NCBI GenBank assembly: GCA_964036295.1
Contig: OZ038462.1
Coordinates: 22,134,363 to 22,198,362 of the forward strand
Direction: 5' to 3'
Origin: Plumapathes pennacea
Taxonomy: Eukaryota; Cnidaria; Anthozoa; Antipatharia; Myriopathidae
Length of the DNA: 64,000 nt
Shown: in pieces, positions 46,796-57,758 of the stretch
Position numbering within the stretch: position 1 is the stretch's first letter
Layout of the letters: every line of letters starts with the position of its first letter
Translations under genes and position numbers: made by a program
Notes under the pieces: generated by a model
Seen by the model: the letters and a program-made list of their open reading frames with translations, nothing else
Databases searched by the model: none
What the model was told of the DNA's origin: nothing

Positions 46796-47505
46796 GAACA
46801 AGACATGGACCTCCAAAGATCCATGCAGTATTCTAGGACATAACTGAACACTATTTGAATGGAATGACCAAATTCTTACCCTGAATTAGGTTTACATTTT
46901 GTTGTAATCTCTCTGATAGCAAGTTTTCCTTCCCATTATGTCTGGACTAGAAATGGACTTGTTTGCTTCTTTTTGGCTATGGTTGATAGTCGTTGGCCTG
47001 GAATGTTTTTTGGAATAATCCAGGAAAAGTGAGTTTCAATCCACCTTAGACTGCAAACAATAACTTGACCTCAGGCTCTGAAAGCTGGAGAGGAAAATAG
47101 AGATTAAAGGGGCAATGTCAAGGCTGAGAGACTGGAACCAAATTGGAATAAACTTGAAAAAAGTCCGCTGTGGATAGATTTCAAGTTTTGCAATGCAGTG
47201 ACCAAATCTTCTTCAATCACATACGACAGGCTAGAATCAGAAGGAAATAAACAAAAGAACAGCTGGTCACAGCAAATTTCAATTACATTATTTACGTTTC
47301 AAAACCGCAAGCGTGACACATGCAAAGCCGCTTTCAATTGGTTGAGAAATTTGAAATTTTGTTTTTGCGACTCAAATTTGCATAACCGACATTCTCTTAG
47401 GCTTTGACTTTGCACATGCACATAGCCTTGACAGTGTAAACTTGGGATAACGACCCTTTTGTTACCTACTTGCCCTACTCAGCAAAGTTTTATACAGGGA
47501 GGCTA

Positions 47506-47564
47506 AACCTCGTTCCCAGGCTCTTTCATCGGGCCGGGAGATGAAAGAGCCTGGGAACGAGGTT
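47506..47564. repeat. Short perfect hairpin (AACCTCGTTCCCAGG)
   Basis: AACCTCGTTCCCAGGCTCTT pairs with AAGAGCCTGGGAACGAGGTT around an 18-19-base spacer. Similar hairpins occur at 34275-34310 and 55873-55931, marking one dispersed fold-back family. Confidence 0.85.
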
Positions 47565-47821
47565 GGGGGAGGCTCTGCCCCAAGGTCCAAACCCTTACCC
47601 TTTCATACAGTATACCATATTTTGGAAGAAAAAATACCCCTTACACACTAAAAATGCACACCCCTTTCATATACGTTTTAATGGTTCTATTGCATTTTTG
47701 GGGAGTAAAACACATGCCCTGCATGTCAGTTATTACTTAGCGAGGTTACCATCGTCTTGAAAACGACCAAAATTGCCAAAGACAATAAGACCAGCTGCAA
47801 ATGACAACTATGGCGCACTTT

Positions 47822-47824
<3 letters not shown>

Positions 47825-47896
<72 letters not shown>
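47825..47896. repeat. Long TG microsatellite
   Basis: About 36 uninterrupted TG units. The opposite strand reads as His-Thr repeats, which is not a gene. Confidence 0.98.
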
Positions 47897-47900
<4 letters not shown>

Positions 47901-48492
47901 CCCAGTGGGTTACTCATTAAAGTTTTATACTTTAAAGTTTTATATTTTTCTTTACACATTCCTCCAATATCACAAACTCTTTTGAGAAGTTTGAAAGGCT
48001 ATTGAGGTCTTCCAAAGAGCATTCCCCAAATGCGAATGCTTTCTTGAACTGGACTCGTGAAAAAAAGAAGGCGTGACACACTAGGGGGTGCGGGTGCATG
48101 CTCCCCCGGAAAAAAATTACGGTTTGGCTAGTAGTATATAACGGCCGAAAAAAGTACTTGACAACTAAAGTTGCGTAGTCAACAAAACTATCCAGATTAT
48201 ATTACGTAAGGGTTTAAGGAGTTTTAACTAAACTCCGCCTTCAGAAAGAAAGCGCAACTTGTCGTAAACAACTAAATTAAAAGATTAAGATTGAGCGTAC
48301 TTTGTTTGAACGATGAGACCATTGAACAATAGATAATTACATAGTGTAAAATCGTAAGGCTTGTGGGATGTGGCTTAATTTACATAATTAGAATACTGCA
48401 CAATGTGCTGGTAAGCTGAAGCCACAGAATAGGGCACAAAGGCCACGGTGGTAGCGGGCATTACCCTTTGATCTACCAAAAAAAAAATTGTG

Positions 48493-48571
48493 AGCCCAAG
48501 TAATAGCAGCCATGGACAGCTGTTTCGGCCTTATTAGGCCTCGTCAGCATGGTATAGCTATACTTGGGCTC
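48493..48571. repeat. Dispersed hairpin repeat (AGCCCAAGTA...TACTTGGGCT)
   Basis: The outer pair AGCCCAAGTA / TACTTGGGCT encloses ACAGCTGTTTCGGCCTTATT then AGGCCTCGTCAGC, with a GGCCTTATTAGGCC palindrome. This looks like a fragment of an interspersed element. No coding capacity. Confidence 0.6.
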
Positions 48572-49164
48572 GGGTTCCCACATTGAGGTAACAAGCTGTA
48601 AAATCGTAAGGCTGGTGGGATGTGGCTTAAATTACATAACCGGATAATTGATAACAAGAACTGTACACTACAATAAAAGGCCAGTACACTAGTCCAGGCT
48701 GTATTGGTCGGTTAGGTTTAAAACTCAGCTAGTCAGGCCAGGCAAGGTTTGGCCGACCGGCTTTGCAAACATGATCGTAATGCTGAAGCATTGTTCCAAC
48801 CCGACCAACTTCTTGGCCAAACTGCTGATACTGAAATATCCGTAAGTGCCGTACAAAAATGTACTGACTTGCCAGCAAGAGTGACACCTGAACCTAAACT
48901 TAGACTTGTGTGGCGGACACAATCCGGATTGAGACCAACCTAGACATTTCCAGCCTGAACTTCACTCAGTGGAAAATGAATTAACTTACGAAAAATGTTA
49001 TTTTTGCACGCTAAAAGAATCAATTTGTAAAGTATAATATTAAACCACGTCCTTAAAATCATGAAGATCAATCAAGTTAAATCGTAAATATTTATCAAAA
49101 GTAATATTTAATCAAAATCTCTTCCGTAACACATACTTGTGTTATTTTTGGATTACTGGAAGAC

Positions 49165-49510
49165 GATAGAAGACAATGTTTATGCATTGGGCTGAAATGA
49201 AGATTATTATTTTTAATGAGAATACAGTTTGTTTGTTGTAACTGTGTTTTAACATTTATTTCACATTTCGCTACATTCGTCAATACTCCTCACTCCACGT
49301 TTCCACCAGACCTTTACACACCGCGATCCTCGACTTTGCTGTTGTTTTATAATCTGCTTTCAGCGCTTGAAAACGTGATAAATTCCATGCATGCTTGTGT
49401 TGTTTGTCAGATAGCTGAAAGACGATAGAAGACAATGTTTGTGAGATTACAATTTGTTTGTTTTAACTGCGTTTTAACATTTATTTTAAATTTCACTACA
49501 ATTTCGCGAT
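49165..49510. repeat. Local duplication of an 80-100-bp segment
   Basis: GACGATAGAAGACAATGTTT and CAGTTTGTTTGTTGTAACTG then TGTTTTAACATTTATTTCAC at 49160-49272 recur at 49421-49505 with few changes. Part of the duplicated landscape that continues to 54940. Confidence 0.7.
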
Positions 49511-50105
49511 ACTCCGCACTCCGTACCCCGCGTTTTCCACCAAACCCTGTCAGAACGTGTTCTATTTCATTATCTAATCGAATTAGGAGGTTAGCTGTCA
49601 TGTTTGACAATTCAAAAGAACTGCCGCCTCTTCAAAGTCATGACTAATTCTGTGGTTTCCTTAATCACGCCTTAAGGTGCGAAATCATTATTTAGCTGTC
49701 TTGTGTGGCCATAGCCAGTTACCATTGTATCACGATTTTTCGTGATCATATCGTGGGAAGTCTTGAAAAATCGTTTAGTATGTATATCGTTTGTAAATCG
49801 TATCATGTGGTATATGCTATACACTGGATTGAGTAAATCACAAAAAAATATCGTTTATAGTACATTGCGAGTAAATCACGAAATTCGGACATGGCTTTAT
49901 TTCCATTAAAAGCAACTACAAAGACTCATTACAATTTCTTATTTGTTTTAAGTTTTGCTTGTTGTTCTTTTTTTAACAATTTCGAGTTTTCCGACTGCAC
50001 TTTATCAAACTAACAGTTTCGACAATTATTGTATGGAAGAAAAAAGACTAGCAGCTACACAAGCGCGACTACCTCAAAAGCGTTTCTACTCAGTCTTGGT
50101 GGATT

Positions 50106-50765
50106 CTATCTAAAGCCGGTCAGGCAGGACTTATTGACATCCAATGCAGGGAAGTTCTTGTAGACAGACACCTCAATGTAGTTGACATTATAGCGCTCGT
50201 TCTTTTCGTAGCGGTACATCTCCAAATTCAGCTCTTGTGTGAGATTGAGAGCGCGGCTACACTGCGTTACGATCTTATGGCCGTCATCAATAGCGCAATA
50301 CGCGCTACCCCAATAGGCACTGGGCAGCAAGTTGATCTCAAACTGGTCTGGGTTGTTGCGGCTTCTGGTACTGACGTTGGTGCTCAACTCTGTGTTTGGA
50401 TCCTCGAGTATCCTTTCTTCCAAATTAGCTTCGATCGCTTTGTAAGGTCCGCTTTTAGCGAAGTCAGAGTTCGGGTCCAGAAGCTGGATTCCTATGCCAA
50501 GTTCTCCGTCTGTGATCATGAACGACATGGGATCGCGCGGTTGTTGGGGCTCGGGCAGGACAACTCCAACTTTCATCTTCACTGTGATGTCTTCTCTTTT
50601 CGCGAGGATTTTGGGACCATTAAGTCCCATCTTGAAGATATCCTCATACTTTGCCGTGTCTGGTTCAATCGTGAGCAGAAGTTCGTCGCCCCCTTCCTTT
50701 GCCCTCCATGTTGCCTTTGACTCTTTTCGGATCTAGTCGGGCACCATGAACCTGTGGTATAGTAA
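50106..50765 (-). pseudogene. Broken copy of the 221-residue gene at 51870-52535
   Basis: It is nearly identical in order to the intact copy (VGVVLPEPQQPRDPMSFMIT, QFEINLLPSAYWGSAYCAID, ERYNVNYIEVSVYKN). The start codon region is replaced. The Trp codon after VPE is TAG here (VPD-stop-IRKESK). The C-terminus reads KSCLTGFR in place of KA. The internal ATG at 50630 would leave a 174-residue product lacking the N-terminal strands. Flanking sequence is duplicated too, including AATAAA (49896-49901, minus) and the promoter module at 50795-50890. A truncated functional protein is possible but less likely. Confidence 0.7.
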
Positions 50766-50794
50766 TTTTGGTGAGTGTGCGGGCGCTTATTTTC

Positions 50795-50890
50795 AGACTA
50801 TATTATTTCTGCAACTGAACTGAGCTAAACTGCGTCGCTGATACATGTGCTGTGTCTAACGCCAGACGGTGTTGTTCGGTTTTTATATAC
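50795..50890 (-). promoter_or_regulatory. Promoter module copy 1 (TATATAAA)
   Basis: On the minus strand TATATAAA (50889-50882) is followed by AACCGAACAAC, TTAGACACAGC and CAGTTCAG-type words. The same order precedes the intact gene and recurs at 52720-52860 and 54706-54840. Here it stands upstream of the broken copy. Confidence 0.6.
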
Positions 50891-50984
50891 ACTTTTTATA
50901 GCAAACCAAGTTCACGTTGCTTAGTTACTAATTAGGTAATAATCATGCGGGAATTAGCTACTTTTTTAAAGCTAGGGTGACCTG

Positions 50985-51521
50985 TAACCGTGTTTAGTAA
51001 ATAAAGTTCATTATTAGATGCGTGGACTTCACGCATGCGCTGTTAGTTCATTCCGCAAGTGATTATTGCTCTTCGAGAGTCAACATGGAAAAGTTTTGCA
51101 TGCAGAAGGACAAGGCACATGTATATCTTCGCTCCTCGGTTGCTCTAGTCTAGCTAAGCGAGACAATAGCTACAGCTTGTCAGATCGGTATGTTGATTTC
51201 TGGCACAGATGCACGAAATCCTTCGAGCACTTTTGTAGTCTCAATCGTTTGCTAGCCTTTAGTAGTCTGATTCTTCGTTAGTCTTTTGTTGTCTAGAACT
51301 GTCTTGCCAATCTTACTAGAATCATACTGTGTGTTACGTGCGGATCACTAGCTCAGAGCATATATAAACCGGTGATCTAGTCTAATAAACGCATTCAGTT
51401 AAAGACTCAGTTGAAGTGCTTGTGTCGCTTCGCGTCCGCCCGGCTCCCGAACTTCTGCGCTCCTCGCTTCGAGACCACTTGGTTTCTCCTTCGTTATCTA
51501 CATCCACTCGGTTTGTTACAC
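50985..51521. mobile_element. Candidate solo LTR
   Basis: The segment is bounded by TGTAAC (about 50985) and GTTACA (51521). It contains ATATATAAACC (51358 on) and AATAAA (51384-51389), in the order and spacing of an LTR promoter and poly(A) signal. It sits where homology between the two duplicated loci is interrupted. I see no target-site duplication and the left boundary is uncertain. Confidence 0.35.
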
Positions 51522-51640
51522 GAGGGAAGTCTTAACAAATCGTTTACTATGTATATGGTTTGTAACACTAGGTTGAGTAAATTAAAAAATATATATCATT
51601 TATAGTACATTACGAGTAAATCACGAAATTCGGACACGGC

Positions 51641-51646
51641 TTTATT
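51641..51646 (-). terminator. Poly(A) signal AATAAA for the 51870-52535 gene
   Basis: AATAAA on the minus strand lies about 225 bp beyond the stop codon, and the same signal is preserved in the duplicated copy (49896-49901). Confidence 0.5.
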
Positions 51647-51869
51647 TCTATTCAAAACAACTACAAAGACGCTTACAATTTCTTGTTTTAAGTTTTGTTC
51701 GTTTTTTTTTTAACAATTTCGAGTTTTCCGACTGCACTTTATCAAACTAACAATTACGACATTTCTGGTATGGACGATAAAAGACTAGCACGACTACCTC
51801 AAAAACGTTTTTACTCAATCTTGGTGGATTCTATCCAAAGCCGGTCACTGAGGGGCTACACGCACCAAT

Positions 51870-52535
51870 TCAGGCCTTATTGACGTCCACTGCAGGGGAG
51901 TTCTTGTAGACAGACACCTCAATGTAGTTGACATTATAGCGCTCGTTCTTTTCGTAGCGGTACATCTCCAAATTCAGCCCATGTGTCAGATCGAGAGCGC
52001 GGCTGTACTGCGTTACGATCTTATGGCCGTCATCAATAGCGCAATACGCGCTACCCCAATAGGCACTGGGCAGCAAGTTGATCTCAAACTGGTCTGGGTT
52101 GTTGCGACTGTTGGTGCTGACGTTGGTGCTCAACTCTGTGTTTGGATCCTCGAGTATCCTTCCTTGCACATCACCTTCGATCGCTTTGTAAGGTCCGGTC
52201 GTACCGTAGTCAGAGTTCGGGTCCAGAAGCTGGATTCCTATGCCACGTTCTCCGTCTGTGATCATGAACGACATGGGATCGCGCGGTTGTTGGGGCTCGG
52301 GCAGGACAACTCCAACTTTCATCTTCACCGTGATGTCTTCTCTTTTCTCGAGGATATTGGGACCAATAAGTCCCATTTTGAAGATGTTCTCATAGTTTGT
52401 CGTGTCTGGTTCGATCGTGAGAACAAGTTCGTCGCCCACTTTGTTTGCCCTCCATGTCGCCTTTGACTCTTTTCGGATCCATTCGGGCACCATGAACCTG
52501 TAGTATAGTAACTGCGGGCTACTAGTGGCTGACAT
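51870..52535 (-). CDS. Intronless 221-residue protein, unknown family
   Basis: I do not recognise this protein. The start at 52535 (AACCATGTC) lies about 75 bp below a TATATAAG box, a normal leader length; open sequence further upstream includes the TATA box itself and has no ATG. The product is MSATSSPQLLYYRFM..., beta-strand rich, with alternating hydrophobics (DELVLTIEPD, ITVKMKVGVVLPEP, NVNYIEVSVYKN), one cysteine, and no signal peptide or membrane segment. Charged and aromatic loops between strands suggest a beta-sandwich, possibly a binding protein; that is inference. The gene belongs to a duplicated locus with a broken sister at 50106-50765 and extra promoter copies at 52720-52860 and 54706-54840. 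Confidence 0.8.
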   Translation of the reverse strand: MSATSSPQLLYYRFMVPEWIRKESKATWRANKVGDELVLTIEPDTTNYENIFKMGLIGPNILEKREDITVKMKVGVVLPEPQQPRDPMSFMITDGERGIGIQLLDPNSDYGTTGPYKAIEGDVQGRILEDPNTELSTNVSTNSRNNPDQFEINLLPSAYWGSAYCAIDDGHKIVTQYSRALDLTHGLNLEMYRYEKNERYNVNYIEVSVYKNSPAVDVNKA

Positions 52536-52608
52536 GGTTAACACTCTTTCTTCAACTGAACTGCGTTGCTGATACCTGGGCTGTGTCTGACGCGAGTGTT
52601 GTTCGGTT

Positions 52609-52616
52609 CTTATATA
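52609..52616 (-). promoter_or_regulatory. TATA box (TATATAAG) of the 221-residue gene
   Basis: TATATAAG on the minus strand precedes AACCGAACAAC. It is conserved in position in the paralogous modules (TATATAAA at 50882-50889, TATAAAAA at 54824-54831). Confidence 0.65.
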
Positions 52617-52719
52617 CACTTTTTCTTACTTTTTACGTACGTGCTTGTCCGTTTCCTGTTTACTTTGGCTAAGTAAACAGGAAACACATAGTTGGCATCT
52701 ACTATTTCTGTTAATAGCA

Positions 52720-52970
52720 ACATGCAAAGTTCCGTGGGAAAGATTTTAGTGTGCACCACTCGGCATGATTAATACTCTTTCTGCAAATGAACTGGACTGA
52801 ACTCGTTCTGTATCTAACGCCATCGCGTTGTTCGGTTTCTACACCAGCTACACATGTAATTTCCTGTTATAGTTTCCATAGTACACATGCTATTTCCTGT
52901 TTCCGGCATTAGTGGATCTGCACTGTAATTGGCCGGGATCCGACAGATTGTTTATTTTCCTAGCTCCTAA
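52720..52970 (-). repeat. Promoter module copy 3 without a gene
   Basis: It carries TGCAAATGAACTG, TATCTAACGCCATCGCGTTG and TTCGGTTTCTACACCAG (plus-strand reading), equivalent to the promoter of the 221-residue gene. The TATA box is degraded to TGTAGAAA on the minus strand. Its downstream side (below 52720) has no gene remnant. It shares about 250 bp with 54706-54940. Confidence 0.65.
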
Positions 52971-53329
52971 GACCGTGATTGGAAAACACTTTTTATCTTT
53001 GTACGTGTTTGCCGTTTCCTGTTTACTTGGCCCAAGTAAACGGGAAACACATAGGTTTGCATCTACTAATTCTGTTAAGGTAGTTGCACTGGCTAAATTT
53101 TAGTGTTTGAAAAGTTCTGACTTTTTGACATGTCACAGACTATTGTACCTAATATTCAAAAAGTGTATTTTATTTTTGTTGTCACACGCATGAACTCCGC
53201 AAAAAGCTTCCAAAGTTTTAAAATTTTGCCGAAATTTGAGCTCTTGATCAAGCAAGACGCTGGGTCGGTTGCCCCACAAGGTGTGAATCAACCTCAGCAG
53301 TGGCCAGTTGCAATTCAATAACATGAAGC

Positions 53330-54340
53330 GTAGCTGTGTAAAAAGCGCATTGAAAATCGTCTAACGTGTTCAAATCTTTTAGCTCCCTTGGAATATCACT
53401 TGTTACTTATTTTCCTTGACCTGTATATTACTTCTTAAAGCTTTAAAAGCAAAGTCCGACCGTAAGAGACCCGAGCGACTTCCGCTATGTATTTATTAAC
53501 CTAAAATGTCTGATGAATTCATTCTATTCGGGGGTGACTGTATTATCCGTTCACTTCAGATTTGCCTTTTAAATGAATAGTTTACAAACCCAGTAAGAAA
53601 TAAACTGCTCGAAATCTGTGCAATAGCCGCGGGACACAACTATCAAGTGTCGTGCGTACGTGTTGCCCATGACTTCGGCCAGAAATTTCGAAACAACGCA
53701 TCGGCAGAACGCCTCCCATCGCTGTGGTATGTTTCCTACAATACATGACCGACCGTTTGACTTTGGAACAATCGCTTCAAATACGAGATGTGATTCCGTA
53801 ATATTAGCTGTATCGACCCTTGTCTGGTGAGGCCTTACTTGGACGGGAGTTCGGCCTATATTTCGCTTCCATTTAGCCGGACAAAGAACTTTTTACTGAG
53901 AACAATTTCTGCGCCGCTTTCCAAGGGCTTTTCTAGACGTTTCAAACAATGTATCTCGGGGATTTAGCGGCTCTTTGATGTAATCAGCCTTCCGTTTTTA
54001 TAACAGTGCAACAGCTGGATATTAGTGCGGGTTAACAATTTAACAATCGATATTCCTCACGTCTCACTGGATGGCGCCCTTGGCAACCAGCGAAACAAAG
54101 TGTGTTTGGGGTCGAATCGAGGCTCTTGTAGAGTCCTCAGTAATTTTGGCCAGCGGAATTTAAAGCAAGATGGCCGACATCTTTGAAGAACATGAAAACA
54201 GAGTGAAAACACAAAGATTTCTTCGCGATTTAGCGCGTTTTGTGCATTTGAGAGAACTCTTTTGCACTCTTCTCTTTCGAAATGAGAGCAAAACTCTTGA
54301 AATTTGAACTAATTCATGAAAAGTACCACAATGATGAATG
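53330..54340. other. Unannotated unique sequence
   Basis: I see no exon, RNA gene or clear repeat here. Confidence 0.35.
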
Positions 54341-54458
54341 CTAGCTTGCAAACTCGTTTACGTTGAGTATTTCGTAGTTTGTTCTTGATCGCCCGGTCAA
54401 ACATGGATAATTTGACCTGCATTGACAATATTTAAAATTTTTTAGTTTGCAAGCTAGC
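54341..54458. mobile_element. Short element with 15-bp inverted ends
   Basis: GCTAGCTTGCAAACT and AGTTTGCAAGCTAGC bound about 118 bp of non-coding sequence. It may be a small MITE; no target duplication is clear. Confidence 0.5.
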
Positions 54459-54705
54459 GATTTTTTGTAATGCTAGTATCTTCAGAATTCCGTTTTAATT
54501 TTTTTTAAATGACAAATACATCGCTAGAAAAACGCAAATACTGCTATATGGAACCGTAGGTGGTAAGGCAGATAACTCAATTAGGAAATAGTATCAGGTT
54601 ACAAAATTTACTGATTTAGAATCATAAATGCTCACTATATCCATACAGCAAGTTTCAAAACGAAATTTCACTTTTATCATAAGGTATTCAAATTTACCAA
54701 AATTA

Positions 54706-54940
54706 GCGACATGCAAATTCCGTGGGAAAGGTTTTAGTGTGTACCACTCGGCATAGTTAATTCTCTTTCTGCAAATGAACTGAACTGAACTCGTCCTGTG
54801 TCTAACGCCATCCCGTTGTTCGGTTTTTATACCAGAGAACCACATAGTACCCATGTCATTTGCTGTTTCCGGCATTAGTGGATCTGCACTGTGACTGGCC
54901 AGGATCGGACAGATTGTTTATGCTAGCTCCAGGTCATGTA
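54706..54940 (-). repeat. Promoter module copy 4 without a gene
   Basis: GTGGGAAAGGTTTTAGTGTG, TTCTGCAAATGAACTGAACT, TCTAACGCCATCCCGTTG and an intact minus-strand TATAAAAA (54831-54824) match copy 3 and the promoter of the 221-residue gene. CCGGCATTAGTGGATCTGCA also matches copy 3. No coding remnant lies within 300 bp downstream. Confidence 0.65.
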
Positions 54941-55428
54941 GGCTCCTAAGCCAGCTAATTACACACAAATTGCTCAATGTGAACGGGGTTTACTCCGTAA
55001 CCAACGGCAACGGTACCATTGTGAAGGCGCTAAATCTAAGTAACTCCGAATCATCCAAATTTGAACATGCCATTTGTATCTAGACGTCCTGTATCCCCAC
55101 TAATGTCTGCGCTATTTGTATCACTTTGTATGTGCTTGCCCAGGTCAATACGAAACATGTATCGTTGAATACGGTCACGAAAACAGAAACTTTTGAATAC
55201 AATGTTTATCCGTGCACAGTATGATTTGCAGCATGAGTGTCTTTGATAGCTGCACAACCACGTTTTTGGCACGTCTTTGTGAAACGATTAACAGCAGAGA
55301 TAGTGTACAATCAGTGGAACATGGTCCCAGATGATTAAGAATCTTCTCAGTTTTCAAAATAAGTAGTCGGTAAATTTCGTAGATGCGACTTTTTTTTGCA
55401 AAATCCGTCGAGCCACACTGATGCGTCC

Positions 55429-55554
55429 ATGCATGGCCAGATTGAGCAAGCGGCCGCAAAGAGTGCGGTTCATAACCTTCATAGTTACTTGATGAAATCA
55501 GTCGAGAGCACATCGAAAATGTTGGGAATTTACCGGGAAAACAGAATATCACAG
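55429..55554 (+). CDS. Possible coding exon (42 codons)
   Basis: From ATG 55429 the frame reads MHGQIEQAAAK, then HNLHSYLMKSVEST and GIYRENRISQ, ending exactly at CAG|GTAAAT, a good donor. It is helix-forming and lacks repeats. I cannot find the continuing exon downstream or name a family. It could be a first coding exon whose partner is missed, or chance. Confidence 0.25.
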
Positions 55555-56163
55555 GTAAATCGACGTGTTTTGATTCGTTCGAATTTTCGGCGGTTTTTAT
55601 CCATTTGTATTCTGATTTAGGTCACTGTTGTTGTAAGTTTTCTTTGCCCGGCACTATAACTGAACCAGAAATAGACTTAGCGTTCAATTCTTTTTGGTTT
55701 TGGTTGATATCTTTTCTGGAATTTTTCTAAGAATAATCCAGGATTCCGTTTCTATTATTTACAGTGCGGTGTACAGGCAAACAGGAACCTCACCTCAAGC
55801 TCCGAAAGGAGGGTGACTAAAGAGTAAAACTCCTCGCCCTCCCCTCCCATCCCAGTGACCCCATCATTTGTTTCCCAGGCTCTTTTCCTACCCGCCCTCA
55901 TCACTTTGGGGTGGGAGATAAAGAGCCTGGGACTGAGGGTAACCCAGTCTGGATTATATGAAATTTGTTTGCTTTCCATAGTAGGTCGAAGGCTCGAAGC
56001 ATCTTCAGCTTTATATACAATCTATAGTTTGAGACTGAGACACATTACGTTCTATCTCTATACCCTGAAGCAGCACCCCATGAATACCACACAAACTAGC
56101 ATTCTATTGTCTGTGGTTATGGTTAGTCTCATGTATTTATGGTTGATCTATCTCAGTCATTCT

Positions 56164-56548
56164 TGATCCCGGGAAGGAGGGGGTGGGAATCCCACATAAA
56201 AATGACGGGGATGCTCCTCGGAAATTTCCTTTTTGACCCCTAAGATGTACTAAAACGGGCGCGGCTCGAGCTTATTTTGACCCCTAAACGGTACCAATAC
56301 AAGAATGCCAAGAATTTAAAGTTTCGATGCCTTTAATATGATATCATCAAGTACTTTATCCCTTGCTGTTTTCAAACAAAAATGTTCATTCGACTGACGC
56401 CCGACCCCTAAACGGTACCACGTCACATAAAAGTGTCAACGTTTGATGTTGAGCACCCTAAGCGGTACCAAAACCGTACTTTTGACCCCTACGCGGTACG
56501 ACGAGCTTCCCCGTCCTTTTTTATATTATGGGAGTCCTCCCCCCGGGT
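56164..56548. mobile_element. Full-length CCCCTAAACGGTACCAC element (385 bp)
   Basis: The left end GGGAATCCCACATAAAAATG then ACGGGGATGCTC is mirrored by GAGCTTCCCCGTCC then TTATGGGAGTCCTCCCCCC on the right. The interior holds repeated ACCCCTAA/GGTACC words. Partial copies lie at 33995-34150 and 38085-38312. It is non-coding. Confidence 0.75.
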
Positions 56549-56609
56549 TCTTGATACCTTAGAGCAGCCGAGAAATGCCGGTCAGTGAAACGACAAAGTA
56601 ATTCGTGTC

Positions 56610-57518
56610 TCAGAATACATAGTCAGGCAAGTTGATCCAAAACGCAAACTCACTCCACCAGTCATGGAGTGCTTGCCGTTCGAAGTGCTTGTGCATGCGC
56701 AACACCTTTCTGTTGAGACCTTCCAGCTCCTTCTTGTATTCTCGCATCTCGTTTAGCGCCAACTGACAGTCGCGTGCATTCATCAAAGACAGGACACCAG
56801 CCGTGGTACTAAGAAACCCGGTAGCACCAGCCAGCCTGTAAGCCAGGTCCGACATCTCAAACACTGGTGCTCCTATAGCAAATGCAGCAGCAGTGGCGAC
56901 AATAAAAGAAGCCCCAGCGAGGAAGTTGGATTTCTTTTGGGTCCTGATGGCCTCTTCAATCAGTCCACGAACTTTGCCAAGGACATGTTCGACTTCTTCG
57001 TAAAACCGCATCAGGACAAACATCATGTGTTGGTGTTCTTTGTCATCCAAAACACTTCCGGTTTCGGTTTTCCTCCGAATCTCCAGCACGAACTTTTCAA
57101 TTTTGGGAAGTTTGCTCTCCACAAATTCATCGAATTCTCGTCGGAGCTCCTTGAACTTTCCATACAACAGCCTGATGTCTTGCGTCAAGCGGATGCTGTG
57201 GTACAACAGACACGAAGACAGCACAAGCCCTGAAGCTGCTGCGATTTTGTCAGGATTAGCACGGGCAAATTTTACGACACCTCCAAAAGCCGAATCAAGC
57301 TGCTTTTGTTCAGACGGGTTCGCTGTCGAGAATGCAGGTAATACTTCTTTCAGGTCAATTTCGGTATTGCTGTAAATGCTGTTGAAAACTGCAATGCACC
57401 CGCGGTTCTTCCAGCGATAGTCTCCTACTTTTCCTCCTGCATGCCCTTGAACAGGGTTTGCAATCAGGAAGAAAATCAAGACGAGATGAGGCCTTTTCGA
57501 CAGTAGAAATAGCGCCAT
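56610..57518 (-). CDS. Secreted helical protein with hydrophobic hairpin, paralog A (302 residues)
   Basis: The start at 57518 (ATCACAATGG) gives a signal peptide, MALFLLSKRPHLVLIFFLIA, with likely cleavage after NPVQG. The mature part has a conserved block YRWKNRGCIAVFNSIY. Long amphipathic helices follow (LLYGKFKELRREFDEFVESK; KVRGLIEEAIRTQKK). Then come two apolar segments, FLAGASFIVATAAAFAIGAP and LAGATGFLSTTAGVLSL, separated by a short polar link. Next is ARDCQLALNEMREYKKELEG and a C-terminal amphipathic tail. This layout (helical bundle with a central hydrophobic hairpin) resembles apolipoprotein L-like and alpha-helical membrane-inserting proteins. A membrane-active role is inference. 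It is intronless. Its neighbour at 58206-59096 is a clear paralog. I do not recognise a named family. Confidence 0.85.
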   Translation of the reverse strand: MALFLLSKRPHLVLIFFLIANPVQGHAGGKVGDYRWKNRGCIAVFNSIYSNTEIDLKEVLPAFSTANPSEQKQLDSAFGGVVKFARANPDKIAAASGLVLSSCLLYHSIRLTQDIRLLYGKFKELRREFDEFVESKLPKIEKFVLEIRRKTETGSVLDDKEHQHMMFVLMRFYEEVEHVLGKVRGLIEEAIRTQKKSNFLAGASFIVATAAAFAIGAPVFEMSDLAYRLAGATGFLSTTAGVLSLMNARDCQLALNEMREYKKELEGLNRKVLRMHKHFERQALHDWWSEFAFWINLPDYVF

Positions 57519-57752
57519 TGTGATGGCCGTACGCGCACAAAAAAGTTGCCTGAGTTGGGGGTAAGGTAGAGTCAACTGATGCCGTCAGGTAAATTTAATA
57601 ATGTATGTATATTCGGAGGGACAAGTGCGTGACGTGTAATCAATACTTATCTTTTTCGGATGACTTGCAGTTTTCAGCTATTTAAATTCCATCAACAGTG
57701 AGCTCTTTCGAGAATCAAATAAACAAGGAACACACGTAAGGATCATGAAGGC

Positions 57753-57758
57753 TTTATT
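57753..57758 (-). terminator. Candidate poly(A) signal for the 58206-59096 gene
   Basis: AATAAA on the minus strand, about 450 bp beyond the stop codon of paralog B and about 235 bp above the start of paralog A. Confidence 0.4.

Larger units (their letters stand above)
46796..49160. other. Intergenic; no gene seen
   Basis: It contains an AAAGGGGCAATGTCAAGGCT...AGCCTTGACA inverted pair (about 47105-47435), a short hairpin at 47506-47564, a TG microsatellite and a second hairpin at 48493-48571. A 64-residue frame at 48749-48943 (+) has no recognisable features. Confidence 0.45.

Noticed and set aside
47726-47959. His-Thr repeat protein on the minus strand
   Set aside because: It is a translation of a TG microsatellite.
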